The translations under genes and the position numbers were made by a program. A stretch of DNA of 62,169 nucleotides from Gemmatimonadota bacterium (lineage in GTDB: Bacteria; Gemmatimonadota; Gemmatimonadetes; Longimicrobiales; Gaopeijiaceae). Positions 62,050 through 62,169 of the stretch are shown here, in pieces (position 1 is the stretch's first letter; the number at the start of each line of letters is the position of its first letter). The notes below the pieces were generated by a model. The model did not search any database. It saw only the letters and a list, made by a program, of their open reading frames with translations, and had not been told where the DNA came from. The stretch covers positions 46,993 through 109,161 of the forward strand of contig JAPPNO010000001.1 of the NCBI GenBank assembly GCA_028873845.1, given 5' to 3'.

Positions 62050-62169
62050 CACTTCGCGGGGGGGGGGGGGGGGGGGGGAAAGGGGGGGGGGCCCCCCAAA
62101 AAAAAAAAAAACAACGGGGGGGCGGGGATGGGCGGGGGGGGGGGGCGCCAAAAAAAGGAAATTGTGGGC
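62050..62169. other. low-complexity contig edge
   Basis: Long G runs, a poly-A run and G/C blocks unlike the rest. Probably a read-end or assembly artefact; ORFs there are not real. Confidence 0.75.

Noticed and set aside
61921-62151. N-terminal extension of the last minus-strand ORF
   Set aside because: It runs into homopolymers (poly-Pro and poly-Phe translation) and a strong ribosome site precedes the GTG at 61920.

Overview
This window is GC-rich bacterial DNA, most likely a contig from an uncultured Gemmatimonadota-type organism. That assignment is an inference. It rests on SusC/SusD-type uptake genes, a DUF5916 outer-membrane protein, a PQQ-type dehydrogenase, Big2-plus-LRR lipoproteins and other secreted lipoproteins. 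Both ends run into G/C homopolymers that look like assembly or read-end artefacts. I see no rRNA, tRNA or CRISPR array.

Layout. 0-7 kb: one half of a diverged 125-bp dispersed repeat, a frameshifted toxin-like gene with an antitoxin-like partner, the second repeat half, a leuC/leuD pair in which LeuC carries a twin-arginine signal, then a cytochrome c gene cut short by an IS1182-like element. 7-18 kb: a tidy metabolic block of SusC-like receptor, SusD-like lipoprotein, secreted quinoprotein, a small plug-like lipoprotein and a DUF5916 protein. 18-25 kb: VapBC-type toxin-antitoxin pair, serine hydrolase, CPBP protease, MutM-like glycosylase and an AbiE-type pair. 25-33 kb: a scrap zone with an ICMT-like pseudogene, DUF433 and DUF5615 remnants, a HEAT-like/mutM chimera, two DUF4143 ATPase copies (one broken), an IS3 end, an intact serpin lipoprotein and a decayed cadherin-like repeat gene. 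33-42 kb: small membrane proteins, a membrane-anchored MutS-like ATPase, a third (truncated) DUF4143 ATPase, a group II intron fragment, apaG, tenA, an FMN reductase and a beta-barrel protein. 42-52 kb: YafQ/DinJ and an AlpA-like regulator, followed by a set of duplicated and rearranged modules built from a GAF/PAS/kinase/receiver gene head-to-head with a lipoprotein made of Big2, plant-type LRRs and a metalloprotease. 52-62 kb: OsmC-like protein, solute-binding lipoprotein, IS3 remnants, a second LRR-metalloprotease lipoprotein and a run of small secreted proteins on the minus strand.

How it may work together. The 7-14 kb block reads as uptake of an organic substrate across the outer membrane followed by periplasmic oxidation. 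The accessory part is dominated by secreted proteins of eukaryote-like architecture (plant-type LRRs, a leishmanolysin-like protease, a serpin, cadherin-like and HEAT-like repeats). This is a profile known from host-associated bacteria, particularly sponge symbionts, but host association is only an inference here.

The most unusual signals are: (1) a divergent promoter/5' module shared by the LRR-metalloprotease and GAF-kinase genes, present whole or in part at four places, with an inversion joining two kinase copies; (2) two LRR-lipoproteins ending in different zinc-protease types; (3) a Tat-signal LeuC next to a signal-less LeuD; (4) a chimera of two neighbouring genes joined at a 6-bp microhomology. 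Many genes show single-base frameshifts. Some may be sequencing errors, so every pseudogene call should be read with that in mind.
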